Below are positions 42,894 to 51,240 of a stretch of DNA of 64,000 bases, piece after piece. The first letter of the stretch is position 1. The number at the start of each line of letters is the position of its first letter. The translations under genes were made by a program, and so were the position numbers. The stretch is from Salinibacillus kushneri (GTDB lineage: Bacteria > Bacillota > Bacilli > Bacillales > Alkalibacillaceae): the NCBI RefSeq assembly GCF_900111405.1, contig NZ_FOHJ01000003.1, positions 332,613 through 396,612 of the forward strand, written 5' to 3'. The notes beneath the pieces are model-generated. The model made no database searches. It was given only the letters and a program-made list of their open reading frames with translations, and was not told the DNA's origin.

Positions 42894-43721
42894 ATGTTAA
42901 GAGGTTTTTATACAGCGGCATCCGGGATGATGTCACAGCAACGTCGTCAGGATGTGTTATCCAATAATATGGCAAATGCTTTGACACCTGGTTATAAAGC
43001 AGACCAGACTAGCATGCGAGCCTTTCCTGAGCTTTTAATTGAACGGACAGATTCCAAACAACTCCCTGTGAATCATTCGGTTAATATCCCAAATAATAAG
43101 TTGATTGGAAGTTTAAATACAGGCGTTTATATGCAGGAGACGATTCCAGATTTTGGACAGGGTGATTTAAGAGAAACCGGTATGTCCACAGACTTAGCGC
43201 TAAGGAACGGACAAATGCCGGATGAAAATGGGTCTCTCTTTTATACGGTACAAAATCAGGATGGTGGTACAAGTTATACACGAAATGGGAATTTCACAAT
43301 TGATGCGGATGGCTACCTCGTAACGAACAGCGGCCATTACGTACTTGATGATAATGGAAATCAGATTCAGGTTAATCATGATCAATTTAACGTAACGAGT
43401 AACGGTGACATTCAAGTGGATGGGGCTACCATTCCATTAGGGATTGTTTATCATCAAAATCCAACAGAAGACTTCACTAAAGGCGAAAACGATTTATATA
43501 ATATAGATGGGGATGGTGCGGAACCTGTTAACGCACGTGGGATTGGTGGAGTAACGTTTGAAGTCCGCCAAGGCATGCTGGAGCGTTCAAACGTGGACAC
43601 CGCTCAAACGATGACAGATATGATGCAAACCTACCGTAATTTTGAAGCCAATCAGCAGGTTCTAAAGGCTTACGACAAAAGTATGGACCTCGCTGTAAAT
43701 CAAATCGGACGTCTTCGCTAA
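42894..43721 (+). CDS. flhO: Flagellar hook-basal body rod protein FlhO
   Basis: FlgF/FlgG-family rod protein of the flagellar basal body. 275 residues. N-terminal MLRGFYTAASGMMSQQRRQD with the rod signature LSNNMANALTPGYKAD, and the C-terminal D0 helix SNVDTAQTMTDMMQTYRNFE ending in ANQQVLKAYDKSMDLAVNQ. Thirty bases after mbl, behind a strong AGGAGG site, and paired with flhP. Confidence 0.95.
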   Translation: MLRGFYTAASGMMSQQRRQDVLSNNMANALTPGYKADQTSMRAFPELLIERTDSKQLPVNHSVNIPNNKLIGSLNTGVYMQETIPDFGQGDLRETGMSTDLALRNGQMPDENGSLFYTVQNQDGGTSYTRNGNFTIDADGYLVTNSGHYVLDDNGNQIQVNHDQFNVTSNGDIQVDGATIPLGIVYHQNPTEDFTKGENDLYNIDGDGAEPVNARGIGGVTFEVRQGMLERSNVDTAQTMTDMMQTYRNFEANQQVLKAYDKSMDLAVNQIGRLR

Positions 43722-43739
43722 AGGAGGATTATAAACGAA

Positions 43740-44546
43740 ATGCGTAGTTCATTCCTGGCTGCCACAACAATGGGGCAGCTTCAGAAAAAATTAGATCTCA
43801 TTGGCCATAATCTAGCCAATTCCAATACAACAGGCTATAAGACAAGGACAGCTAATTTTTCTTCTTTGCTGCATCAACAAATCAATCAAAACGGAATAGA
43901 TGGAGAATCTCCACGTCTGACACCAGAGGGAATTCGTCAAGGAACAGGAGCGAAGTTGGGGCATACCAATGTTCGAATGGATGCTGGAACGATAACTCAA
44001 ACCGATCGTCCTTTAGATGTTGCGCTTAGTGAAGATTATCACTTTTTTCAAGTGCAAGTGACAGAAAATGGGGAAGCCGAAACGCAATATACACGAGCGG
44101 GAAATTTTTATCTTCAGCCGATTAATAATAATCAACAGGTGGCACTAGTAACTTCAGAAGGAAATCCTGTTGTCGGTGAAAATGGCCCCGTTGTACTCCA
44201 AAGTGATATGGATGATATTTCCATACAGGATAACGGCAATATTGTAGTCAGAAGAGGGGAACAGCAGGCTGTCGAAGCCTCTCTGGAGATCATGCAAATT
44301 GATCGCCCGCGCTCTCTTGAGACAGTTGGCGGAAACCGATATCGCTTTCCGGATAACGTTCCAGAAGCAGATATGACCGCGGTGGTACCAAATGCTACTT
44401 TGCATCCAGGGGCACTAGAATCATCTAATGTAGATATGGGTGAAGAACTAACCAATATGATGGAAATGCAAAGAGCATATCAAATGAATTCGAAATCTAT
44501 TTCGATTGGAGATCAAATGTCCGGTTTAATTAACCAGTTACGTTAG
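43740..44546 (+). CDS. flhP: Flagellar hook-basal body rod protein FlhP
   Basis: Second FlgF/FlgG-family rod protein, 268 residues, eighteen bases after flhO. N-terminal MRSSFLAATTMGQLQKKLDL with IGHNLANSNTTGYKTRTANF, and C-terminal SNVDMGEELTNMMEMQRAYQ. In B. subtilis FlhO and FlhP form the distal rod and are needed for hook assembly and later FlgM secretion. Confidence 0.95.
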   Translation: MRSSFLAATTMGQLQKKLDLIGHNLANSNTTGYKTRTANFSSLLHQQINQNGIDGESPRLTPEGIRQGTGAKLGHTNVRMDAGTITQTDRPLDVALSEDYHFFQVQVTENGEAETQYTRAGNFYLQPINNNQQVALVTSEGNPVVGENGPVVLQSDMDDISIQDNGNIVVRRGEQQAVEASLEIMQIDRPRSLETVGGNRYRFPDNVPEADMTAVVPNATLHPGALESSNVDMGEELTNMMEMQRAYQMNSKSISIGDQMSGLINQLR

Positions 44547-44609
44547 AGTTTTAGTATCAGTCGAATTGGATTCGAATAAATTTTATAGAATGAACGAGGA
44601 GCTTCATCT

Positions 44610-44915
44610 ATGGTAACAGAACAAAAAAAGAATCGAACAATGTCGAGAGAAAAGGCAAAAAAGGAAGAAGAAAAAGAAACGAAGCAAGATAAGAAACGAA
44701 AACCAAACGCTAAAAATGCCGAAAAAAGATCTAAAAAACCACGTAAACGAATTTTCCCAATATGGCTGCGTATCATCGTGATTGCAATCCTCTGCGCAGT
44801 ATCATTAGGTCTCGGACTAATGATAGGCTATGGGGTAATCGGTAATGGACAACCGTCCGATGCGTTTGATACTTCAACTTGGCAGCATATAATTGATATT
44901 GTCTCACAAGAATAA
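44610..44915 (+). CDS. EpuA-family membrane protein (often labelled RNA polymerase beta-like)
   Basis: 101 residues: a very basic and Lys/Glu-rich first half (about 1-50), one membrane helix (about 55-77, RIIVIAILCAVSLGLGLMIG) and a short tail with STWQHIIDIVS. The pattern RIFPIWLRIIV ... GYGVIGNGQPSDAF is that of the Pfam EpuA family, which is commonly mis-titled DNA-directed RNA polymerase subunit beta. Small proteins of this type occur between flhP and fabZ in Bacilli. Function unknown. A terminator follows at once. Confidence 0.8.
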   Translation: MVTEQKKNRTMSREKAKKEEEKETKQDKKRKPNAKNAEKRSKKPRKRIFPIWLRIIVIAILCAVSLGLGLMIGYGVIGNGQPSDAFDTSTWQHIIDIVSQE

Positions 44916-44918
44916 TGC

Positions 44919-44951
44919 TCAATGGACTTTTTTAATGAAGTCCATTTTTTT
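44919..44951 (+). terminator. Terminator after the EpuA-family gene
   Basis: AATGGACTT pairs with AAGTCCATT around a short loop, followed by TTTTTTT. Confidence 0.88.
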
Positions 44952-44971
44952 CTGCGTAATTATGGAATTTT

Positions 44972-44980
44972 TGGTATGAT
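44972..44980 (+). promoter_or_regulatory. Extended -10 promoter upstream of fabZ
   Basis: TGGTATGAT is an extended -10 element (TG-N-TATGAT) 62 bases before the fabZ ATG and after the preceding terminator. No good -35 box is apparent. Confidence 0.4.
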
Positions 44981-45041
44981 GAAAAAGAATAGCTTACATA
45001 ACTTATTTTACAGATTGATTGTTAATAAGGAGGTCTTTGTA

Positions 45042-45470
45042 ATGGAAATGGACAACAGCCAAATTAAAGAAGTCATTCCACATCGCTATCCATTTTTACT
45101 TGTCGATAAAATAGAAGAAGTTGAGCCAGGTGAAAAAGCAGTTGGAATCAAAAATGTATCCGCAAATGAGCCCTTTTTCCAGGGACACTTTCCGGATTAT
45201 CCAGTCATGCCTGGCGTACTCATAGTCGAAGCAATGGCCCAGGTAGGTGCTACGTCCATTCTACAAAAGGAAGAGAATCAAGGAAAAATCGGCTTCCTTG
45301 CTGGAATAGACAAATGCCGTTTTAAGCGCCAAGTAAAACCTGGTGACGTACTTAGACTCGAAGTAGATATTACACGGATTAAGGGCCCGATTGGCAAAGG
45401 GAAAGGATATGCAACCGTTAATGGCGAAGTTGCCTGTGAGGCGGAAATTACCTTTGCAATTGAAAAATAA
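45042..45470 (+). CDS. fabZ: 3-hydroxyacyl-ACP dehydratase FabZ
   Basis: Dehydrates 3-hydroxyacyl-ACP in fatty acid elongation. I start at ATG 45042, behind TAAGGAGG, giving 142 residues; an upstream in-frame ATG at 44922 lies on the previous terminator. The catalytic histidine is in [16 protein letters not shown] and the catalytic glutamate in VEAMAQVGA. The N-terminal [13 protein letters not shown] is also typical. Confidence 0.97.
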   Translation: MEMDNSQIKEVIPHRYPFLLVDKIEEVEPGEKAVGIKNVSANEPFFQGHFPDYPVMPGVLIVEAMAQVGATSILQKEENQGKIGFLAGIDKCRFKRQVKPGDVLRLEVDITRIKGPIGKGKGYATVNGEVACEAEITFAIEK

Positions 45471-45600
45471 ATGTTGATTGGAGCTGCCTCATTTTGTGGT
45501 GAGGTAGCTTTTGGATTAGTACTGATTGTGTTTTATACATGAGTTAAACCTTAGCATTAAGATTTAAACAAGCCTACTACAAACCTGTAAAAGTTATAAT

Positions 45601-45636
45601 ATAAAGAACCCGCATCATTAGACGCGGGTTTCTTTA
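45601..45636. terminator. Bidirectional terminator between fabZ and the lipoprotein gene
   Basis: ATAAAGAACCCGC pairs with GCGGGTTTCTTTAT (one bulge); T-rich to the right and A-rich to the left, suiting both convergent genes. Confidence 0.85.
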
Positions 45637-45638
45637 TA

Positions 45639-46025
45639 TTACTGATCATTTTCATCTTCGTTTAAATCCGCACCGTCACCTTCATTTAGGCCTTCGCCAT
45701 TACCATTATCTCCATTTTCACCGGTTCCTCCGTCTTCGGTACCGTTTTCGCCATTTTCGTCCTCAGGAAGCATGTCCTCTTCTGTACCATTTTCGTTACC
45801 ATTATTTTCAGTTCCCGTACCCTGATCACCGGTACCCTGATCACCGGTACCCTGATCACCTGTACCTTGATCACCTGTACCCTGATCACCGCCATTTTCT
45901 TCTTCAGTTGGTGTTTCCTCATCTGTTGCCGGAGAATCCTCATTATTATCATCCTGAGCACACCCTACAGCAAGAAATAAGGCTACGAAAGAAACACCAA
46001 GTTTCCATAACCATTTTTGTGACAT
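45639..46025 (-). CDS. Acidic low-complexity lipoprotein
   Basis: 128 residues. A lipoprotein signal with lipobox LAVGC places the mature N-terminus at about Cys22. The rest is almost entirely Asp, Glu, Gly, Asn and Thr, including five tandem GDQGT repeats encoded by a 15-bp tandem repeat, then GENGDNGNGEG-like sequence. No enzymatic domain and no recognised family; a disordered, highly negative surface protein. The ATG follows AAGGAGG. Confidence 0.85.
   Translation of the reverse strand: MSQKWLWKLGVSFVALFLAVGCAQDDNNEDSPATDEETPTEEENGGDQGTGDQGTGDQGTGDQGTGDQGTGTENNGNENGTEEDMLPEDENGENGTEDGGTGENGDNGNGEGLNEGDGADLNEDENDQ
45816..45890. repeat. 15-bp tandem repeat, five units
   Basis: Five in-frame units of NGTACCCTGATCACC at 45816-45830, 45831-45845, 45846-45860, 45861-45875 and 45876-45890; units 2 and 3 are identical and unit 4 has one internal change. 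They encode GDQGT repeats in the lipoprotein. Confidence 0.95.
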
Positions 46026-46241
46026 ATTCTTTTCCTCCTTAATGAATTAAGTTAGTCATGCGTAGCTTTTCCGAAAAAATTAAAAATATGTCTAAACCTA
46101 AGAAATAGGAAAATCATACTTGGGATTAGCTTTATCCATATCACCTGGGAATATATATCTTATTCTTAAACGTCCCCAAAGCCCACAAACCTTAATAAAT
46201 ATATTGTAAAAATTTAAAAATTCTGTTAACTTTTGTCAAAC

Positions 46242-46270
46242 TTTATAGTAAAATAGTCTTGTAATATAAT
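46242..46270 (+). promoter_or_regulatory. Probable promoter of comK
   Basis: TTTATA (46242-46247), 17 bases and a perfect TATAAT (46265-46270), 30 bases before the comK ATG. The sequence just upstream is rich in A and T tracts, as are ComK-binding boxes, but a correctly spaced AAAA-N5-TTTT pair was not found; AAAA-ATGAT-TTTG lies downstream of the -10. Confidence 0.5.
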
Positions 46271-46299
46271 AAAAATGATTTTGTTAGGAGGAGGTAGTT

Positions 46300-46776
46300 A
46301 TGCATGTAGTTAATGATTATCGAATTAACCGTAAAACGATGGCGGTTGTTCCTCATTTTGGGCCTGATCATCAAAGTAAAATTTTGGAGACCGACAGAGA
46401 ATTTTATTGTACAAAAACAGTTAACCAGATCATTGAGAGATCTTGCATAGAAGGCGGCTCAACTATTGCGGGCAGAAGAAAAGCTATGGAAAGAATACTC
46501 CATACAAAAGTGAAATTGCCGATACCCATCAATCCGGTTTTGGGAACGTTCTTTTTTCCCAGCAAATCACCGAAAGAGCTAAACTGCTACTGGTTTTCTT
46601 TCTTCCACATCGAAGAATACCTCAAATCCAAACAAGGCGGAACCGATATTGTATTCTCTAACCAGACCACAACAGTGATTGATACATCCTTTTTAGCATT
46701 TAGAAGGCAAATGTTTTTAACGGCCACTGCCATTGCTGATTTATCCCGTCAAATTTTATGGTTCGATTTTCGTTAA
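46300..46776 (+). CDS. comK: Competence transcription factor ComK, short form
   Basis: Master activator of DNA uptake genes. 158 residues behind AGGAGGAGG. Conserved ComK segments are QIIERSCIEGGSTIAGRRKA, LPIPINPVLGTFFFPSKSP, NCYWFSFFHIEEYLKS and the segment VFSNQTTTVIDTS with the FRRQMFLTATA helix. It ends about where B. subtilis ComK (192 residues) enters its C-terminal tail, so that tail is missing; the tail region is involved in transactivation and MecA-dependent degradation. It may be a shorter natural form, as other Bacillaceae have, or C-terminally truncated. Confidence 0.85.
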   Translation: MHVVNDYRINRKTMAVVPHFGPDHQSKILETDREFYCTKTVNQIIERSCIEGGSTIAGRRKAMERILHTKVKLPIPINPVLGTFFFPSKSPKELNCYWFSFFHIEEYLKSKQGGTDIVFSNQTTTVIDTSFLAFRRQMFLTATAIADLSRQILWFDFR

Positions 46777-46846
46777 GACGAGACGACATGGAAACAATTA
46801 AAAAGGTAAGCGTCTGGTTACGATAATAAAATACATAAGAGGATAG

Positions 46847-46879
46847 GCCCTTGTAATGATTGAATACAAGGGCTTTTTT
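46847..46879 (+). terminator. Terminator after comK
   Basis: GCCCTTGTA pairs with TACAAGGGC across nine bases, then TTTTTT. The other ~220 bases up to the next gene show no further feature. Confidence 0.9.
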
Positions 46880-47100
46880 ACATATATTTTTACTGCCAAA
46901 CTCAGCTACTGCAAAATTTCCTTTGGCTAATAGCTCCATATACTGTATGTTCCTCTTTAAATACGATAAAATAATGTGGAAAATGAAACCAACATACTTT
47001 CCACACGTACAGATTATTGTTATGGATAAATACTGTGAAATCTATATCATAAAAAATTTTGTGCCATTGATAAACGATACATAAAAAGGAGAGACAGGAA

Positions 47101-47964
47101 ATGAAATGGAAAAAGGCAATCGGGATTTTATTATTTGCGACTTTTGTAATGACCGCTTGTACAAACGAAAAGGATCAAGCTGAAGAGGAAGAAGAGGAAC
47201 TGATTACACCTGTTGAAACGTCACAGGTTGAAGAGGGAACATTGACCATTGAACAGACCTTTTTTGGCCGTGTGACACCTGATCGCATGGCTCAAGTCAT
47301 TCCCCAAAATGCAGGAGAAATTTCTGAATTAAATGTTGAAAATGGCGATGAAGTTGAGGCGAATGATGTGATTGCCCGTACGTCTCCTGGGAATCTAGCC
47401 ATTGAAGCACCTATTGATGGTACTGTACAGGATTTAAATGTGGATGAAGACTCGCTCGTTTCCAATCAAGAGCCAATGGCAACAGTCATTGATCTGGATT
47501 CCTTAAATGTGAGTATTCAGGCAACATCGGAACAGTTGGACTTATTTGAAAAAGATCAGGAGGTTACGTTGAATTTTTCAACGATTGAGGATGATATAAC
47601 AGGAACCATTGACAATATATCAGTTAAAACAGATGATACCGGTCTTTATCCGATTACTGCAACAGTTAAAAATGAAGAGCACACCCTTAAACCAGGAATG
47701 GTAGCTAAAATCACGATTCCGGAAGACAAAATTAAAGATGCACTAATTGTACCTACAGAAGCGATTATCGAAGAAAATGATAAAAGCTATATATATGTCA
47801 TCCAGGATAATACCGCTCATTATACAGAAGTAGAAGTGCTCGGAGCTCAAACGGAATCTACAGCTATTAAGGGTGACGTTGAAAAAGGGGCAGAGATTGT
47901 AACTAGAGGACAGCTTACCCTCACAGATGGTGGTAAAGTAGAAGTTATGAAGGGGGAAGAGTAA
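47101..47964 (+). CDS. RND efflux adaptor (membrane fusion) lipoprotein
   Basis: 287 residues. Lipoprotein signal ending in VMTACTN puts it on the outer face of the membrane. The lipoyl/barrel-sandwich halves are visible as GRVTPDRMAQVIPQNAGEIS, LNVENGDEVEANDVIART and IEAPIDGTVQDLNVDED (about 60-120), but the long coiled-coil hairpin of Gram-negative adaptors is missing, leaving a short linker. Beta-barrel and membrane-proximal domains follow (LNVSIQATSEQ, TLKPGMVAKITIP, ALIVPTEAI). It is directly followed by the pump gene and forms an operon with it. Confidence 0.92.
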   Translation: MKWKKAIGILLFATFVMTACTNEKDQAEEEEEELITPVETSQVEEGTLTIEQTFFGRVTPDRMAQVIPQNAGEISELNVENGDEVEANDVIARTSPGNLAIEAPIDGTVQDLNVDEDSLVSNQEPMATVIDLDSLNVSIQATSEQLDLFEKDQEVTLNFSTIEDDITGTIDNISVKTDDTGLYPITATVKNEEHTLKPGMVAKITIPEDKIKDALIVPTEAIIEENDKSYIYVIQDNTAHYTEVEVLGAQTESTAIKGDVEKGAEIVTRGQLTLTDGGKVEVMKGEE

Positions 47965-50900
47965 GTGAAACTGGTAGATACTTCAGTACGCCGCCCCGTT
48001 GGCGTATTTATGATTGTCGTAGCAATCGTAGCACTAGGGTTTGTTTCCCTTCGTAACCTGACGATTGACCTTTTTCCAGACATAGAACTGCCGGTTGCCG
48101 TCGTAGCAACTACATATGAAGGTGCTTCCCCGGAGGATGTGGAGGAGCTGGTTTCAAGGCCAATTGAGTCTGCCGTCAGTTCCATTGAAGGTATCGATAC
48201 AGTACAATCCCAATCCTCCCAAGGGTCTTCCCTTGTTGTTATGATGTTTAATACTGGTGCTGATTTGGATTCCGCCTTACTGGAGGTGAGGGAGCAGGTG
48301 TCCTCTGTGCAGGGCATGCTCCCGGAAACAGCTGGTGAACCGAGTGTACTCCGTTTTGATCCACAGCAAATGCCTGTGATGTGGGTTGGATTAACAGGAG
48401 ATAACGTAGGAGAATTGCAAAATATAGCGGATGAGGATGTTGTTCCATATTTTGAAAGACAAGATGGTGTGGCTTCCGTAACCGTTGAAGGTGGCACATC
48501 CGATGAAATTCAGGTTGAGCTTCAGCAGGATAAGGTTGCACAGTATGGATTAAATACACAGACGATCATTCAAGCTATAGGTGGAGCCAATCAATCCGGC
48601 TCAGCAGGCGTGATTGCCAAAGGAAATCAGAATCTGCAAATTCGTATTCAAGGCGATTATGAGTCGATGGATGATATCAAACAAACGATTGTTCAAACAC
48701 CGAATGGGGCGACCCTTCATTTAGAGGACATTGCTAACGTTAGTCGTGAAACCAAGGATCAAAGCTCGTTATCTTACGTCAATAATCAACCGTCCGTGGT
48801 GCTTTCCATCCTTAAGAAAACCGATGGAAATACCGTAGATGTTGCTGATACCATGCATGCAGCCGTTGAAGATATGCAGGAAGAGCTACCTGAGGGTGTA
48901 GAGCTTGATGTCGTCTTCGATAATTCTACTTTTATTAAAATGTCGATTGATTCGGTAGTACGTAACATGCTGATAGGAGCTGTATTCTCAGCATTGATTT
49001 TACTCTTATTCTTAAAGAGCTTCCGTGCAACCCTGGTTATTGGGCTTTCCATTCCAATTGCCATTATTTCAACATTCTCGCTCATGTACTTTACCGGAGA
49101 AACGGTGAACGTACTTACAATGGGTGGCCTGGCACTTGGTATAGGAATGATGGTCGATTCGTCGATTGTTATATTGGAGAACATCGTCTCGTACCGGCAG
49201 CGAGGTCATACGTTGAAGGAAGCTGCTAAACGAGGGGCATCCGAGCTGGCACCAGCTGTAATAGCCTCTACAACGACCACGGTTGTCGTCTTTTTACCGA
49301 TTATATTTGTAGAAGGTATAGCAGCAGAAATGTTTATGCCCCTTGCTTTGACAATATCCTTTGCGTTAATTGCTTCACTGGTCGTTTCCATTACACTTAT
49401 ACCCATGCTTGCTTCTAAACTGCTAACCAAATCCATGCAGGAAGAAGGCAGAAGGTATTGGTTTGATAAACTATTAGGGAAAATTAATGACGGTTATAAA
49501 GTGGTTTTAAGATTTGTTTTAGGTCATCGAAAAACAACGATATTTGGGACGATTGCGGCGATTGGGTTAAGTTTGGCTTTAATTCCGGGAATAGGTACCG
49601 AATTTATCCCGCAATCAGATCAGGGACAAATTCAAATAAACGTAAATACACCAACAGGTACTCATCTAGAATCAACCGAAGAAGTAGCAGATCAAATGAA
49701 TGAGAAGCTTGCTAATTACGAAGATGTACTCGAAACCAATTTCGTTACAGTTGGTGACTCTAGTGGCATTGGTGGAGATTCATCATCCAACCAGGCGAGT
49801 TACATGATTCAGCTTGTTCCAAAAGAAGAACGAGATGTATCAACAAATGAAGTGATTACACAAATGGATGAAGACCTGCAAAAAATCCCTGGCGCCGAGA
49901 TAACGGTCAGTGCTATGGGAGGCAGCATGGGTCTGGGATCACCTGTTCAATTGCAAATTTCCGGACCAGATTACGAGGTTTTAAAAGAATTAGGCGATCA
50001 AGTCGTGTGGATGCTTGAGGATATTGAAGGAATACACAATCCAGAGTCCTCTGCATCAAAAGGAAGTCCGCAAATCAATGTAAATGTTGACAGAGAAATG
50101 GCAGCCCAATATGGCCTAAGCTATCAACAGGTTATGAGCCAGGTACAAACGGGCTTCACAGGGCAAATTGGATCCAGATTCCAAACCGGTGGAAGTGAAT
50201 TGGATGTTAGGGTTATGATTCCGGAAGATCAACGAACAACCATAGAAGATCTGGAAACATTACCTATTCAAACCCAGTCAGGTTCCATAATTCCGCTGTC
50301 AACTGTAGCAGACTTAGAGCAGGTTCAAGGTCCAAATACGATTTCACGGGAAAATCAGCAGCGTCAAATAAATATCACCAGTGAAATTGTTGATCGGGAC
50401 TTAGGAAGTATTATGAGGGATGTAGAAGACAAACTCGGTACCATGAAATTTCCTGAAGGCTACTCCTATTCTGTTGGAGGGCAGGCCGAGGATATGGCAG
50501 AATCATTTGTTCAATTAAGCTTAGCCTTATTATTCTCCATTTTCCTTGTTTATGCAGTTATGGCAGTACAATTTGAGAACTTCCTGCATCCATTTGTTAT
50601 TATGTTCTCACTACCTGCAACCATTGTCGGTATTCTGGTAGGTCTGTACGTAACACAAACACCTTTAAGCATTCCGGCATTTATTGGGTTCATTATGCTA
50701 GCAGGAATAGTTGTTAATAATGCCATTGTACTGGTTGACTATATCAATATTTTGAGAAATCGAGGGCAGGATCGTTACGAGGCAATACTAAACGCAGGAC
50801 CTAGCCGTTTACGCCCAATTCTCATGACAACCTTAACGACTGTTCTTGGAATGATTCCCCTTGCATTAGGAATAGGCGAAGGTTCTGAAACACAGCAGCC

Positions 50901-51042
50901 ATTAGCCATCGTGATTATTTTTGGTTTGACTGTATCGATGATTTTTACGCTGCTATTGATTCCGGTGGTTTATACGTATTTTGATGATTTTTCCAGGAAA
51001 GTTGTTGGGTGGTTTAGTAAAGGAAAAAATAAAGAAGAATGA
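47965..51042 (+). CDS. RND-family efflux transporter, AcrB/SwrC-like
   Basis: 1025-residue proton-driven exporter. GTG start immediately after the adaptor's stop, behind AGGGGGAAG. The N-terminal membrane helix carries DTSVRRPVGVFMIVVAIVAL; two large extracytoplasmic loops follow helices 1 and 7; the helix 4 signature GGLALGIGMMVDSSIVILEN contains the proton-relay aspartate, and the second-half repeat is FIMLAGIVVNNAIVLVDYIN. The closest Bacillus relative by architecture is SwrC (YerP), which exports surfactin and other amphiphiles. The substrate here is unknown. Confidence 0.94.
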   Translation: MKLVDTSVRRPVGVFMIVVAIVALGFVSLRNLTIDLFPDIELPVAVVATTYEGASPEDVEELVSRPIESAVSSIEGIDTVQSQSSQGSSLVVMMFNTGADLDSALLEVREQVSSVQGMLPETAGEPSVLRFDPQQMPVMWVGLTGDNVGELQNIADEDVVPYFERQDGVASVTVEGGTSDEIQVELQQDKVAQYGLNTQTIIQAIGGANQSGSAGVIAKGNQNLQIRIQGDYESMDDIKQTIVQTPNGATLHLEDIANVSRETKDQSSLSYVNNQPSVVLSILKKTDGNTVDVADTMHAAVEDMQEELPEGVELDVVFDNSTFIKMSIDSVVRNMLIGAVFSALILLLFLKSFRATLVIGLSIPIAIISTFSLMYFTGETVNVLTMGGLALGIGMMVDSSIVILENIVSYRQRGHTLKEAAKRGASELAPAVIASTTTTVVVFLPIIFVEGIAAEMFMPLALTISFALIASLVVSITLIPMLASKLLTKSMQEEGRRYWFDKLLGKINDGYKVVLRFVLGHRKTTIFGTIAAIGLSLALIPGIGTEFIPQSDQGQIQINVNTPTGTHLESTEEVADQMNEKLANYEDVLETNFVTVGDSSGIGGDSSSNQASYMIQLVPKEERDVSTNEVITQMDEDLQKIPGAEITVSAMGGSMGLGSPVQLQISGPDYEVLKELGDQVVWMLEDIEGIHNPESSASKGSPQINVNVDREMAAQYGLSYQQVMSQVQTGFTGQIGSRFQTGGSELDVRVMIPEDQRTTIEDLETLPIQTQSGSIIPLSTVADLEQVQGPNTISRENQQRQINITSEIVDRDLGSIMRDVEDKLGTMKFPEGYSYSVGGQAEDMAESFVQLSLALLFSIFLVYAVMAVQFENFLHPFVIMFSLPATIVGILVGLYVTQTPLSIPAFIGFIMLAGIVVNNAIVLVDYINILRNRGQDRYEAILNAGPSRLRPILMTTLTTVLGMIPLALGIGEGSETQQPLAIVIIFGLTVSMIFTLLLIPVVYTYFDDFSRKVVGWFSKGKNKEE

Positions 51043-51058
51043 CTTAGTAAAAAAGAAA

Positions 51059-51092
51059 GGCTGTATCGTACAGAAAGCGGTACAGCCCTTTT
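51059..51092 (+). terminator. Terminator after the RND pump gene
   Basis: GGCTGTA and GTAC pair with GTAC and TACAGCC, followed by CTTTTATA. Confidence 0.75.
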
Positions 51093-51240
51093 ATATAGCG
51101 GAAGCGGCGAATTTTGTCGATTGCTCAAAATCATCATAAAAGTGAGTGTGTTACTTAATACTAAAAATGAGCATGGTCACAAACCTATAGAAATATGGTA
51201 AGATGATAAAAGTGAATTTATGAAAAAGCAGGGATAAATT

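Noticed and set aside
45816..45890. CRISPR array
   Set aside because: The repeat unit is 15 bp with no spacers and is in frame with the lipoprotein; it is a coding tandem repeat.
46201..46240. ComK autoregulatory box upstream of comK
   Set aside because: A and T tracts are present but none has the AAAA-N5-TTTT spacing; the spaced pair found is AAAA-N10-TTTT.
46860..47084. 74-codon ORF between comK and the adaptor gene
   Set aside because: It begins in the comK terminator, has no ribosome binding site and no recognisable family.
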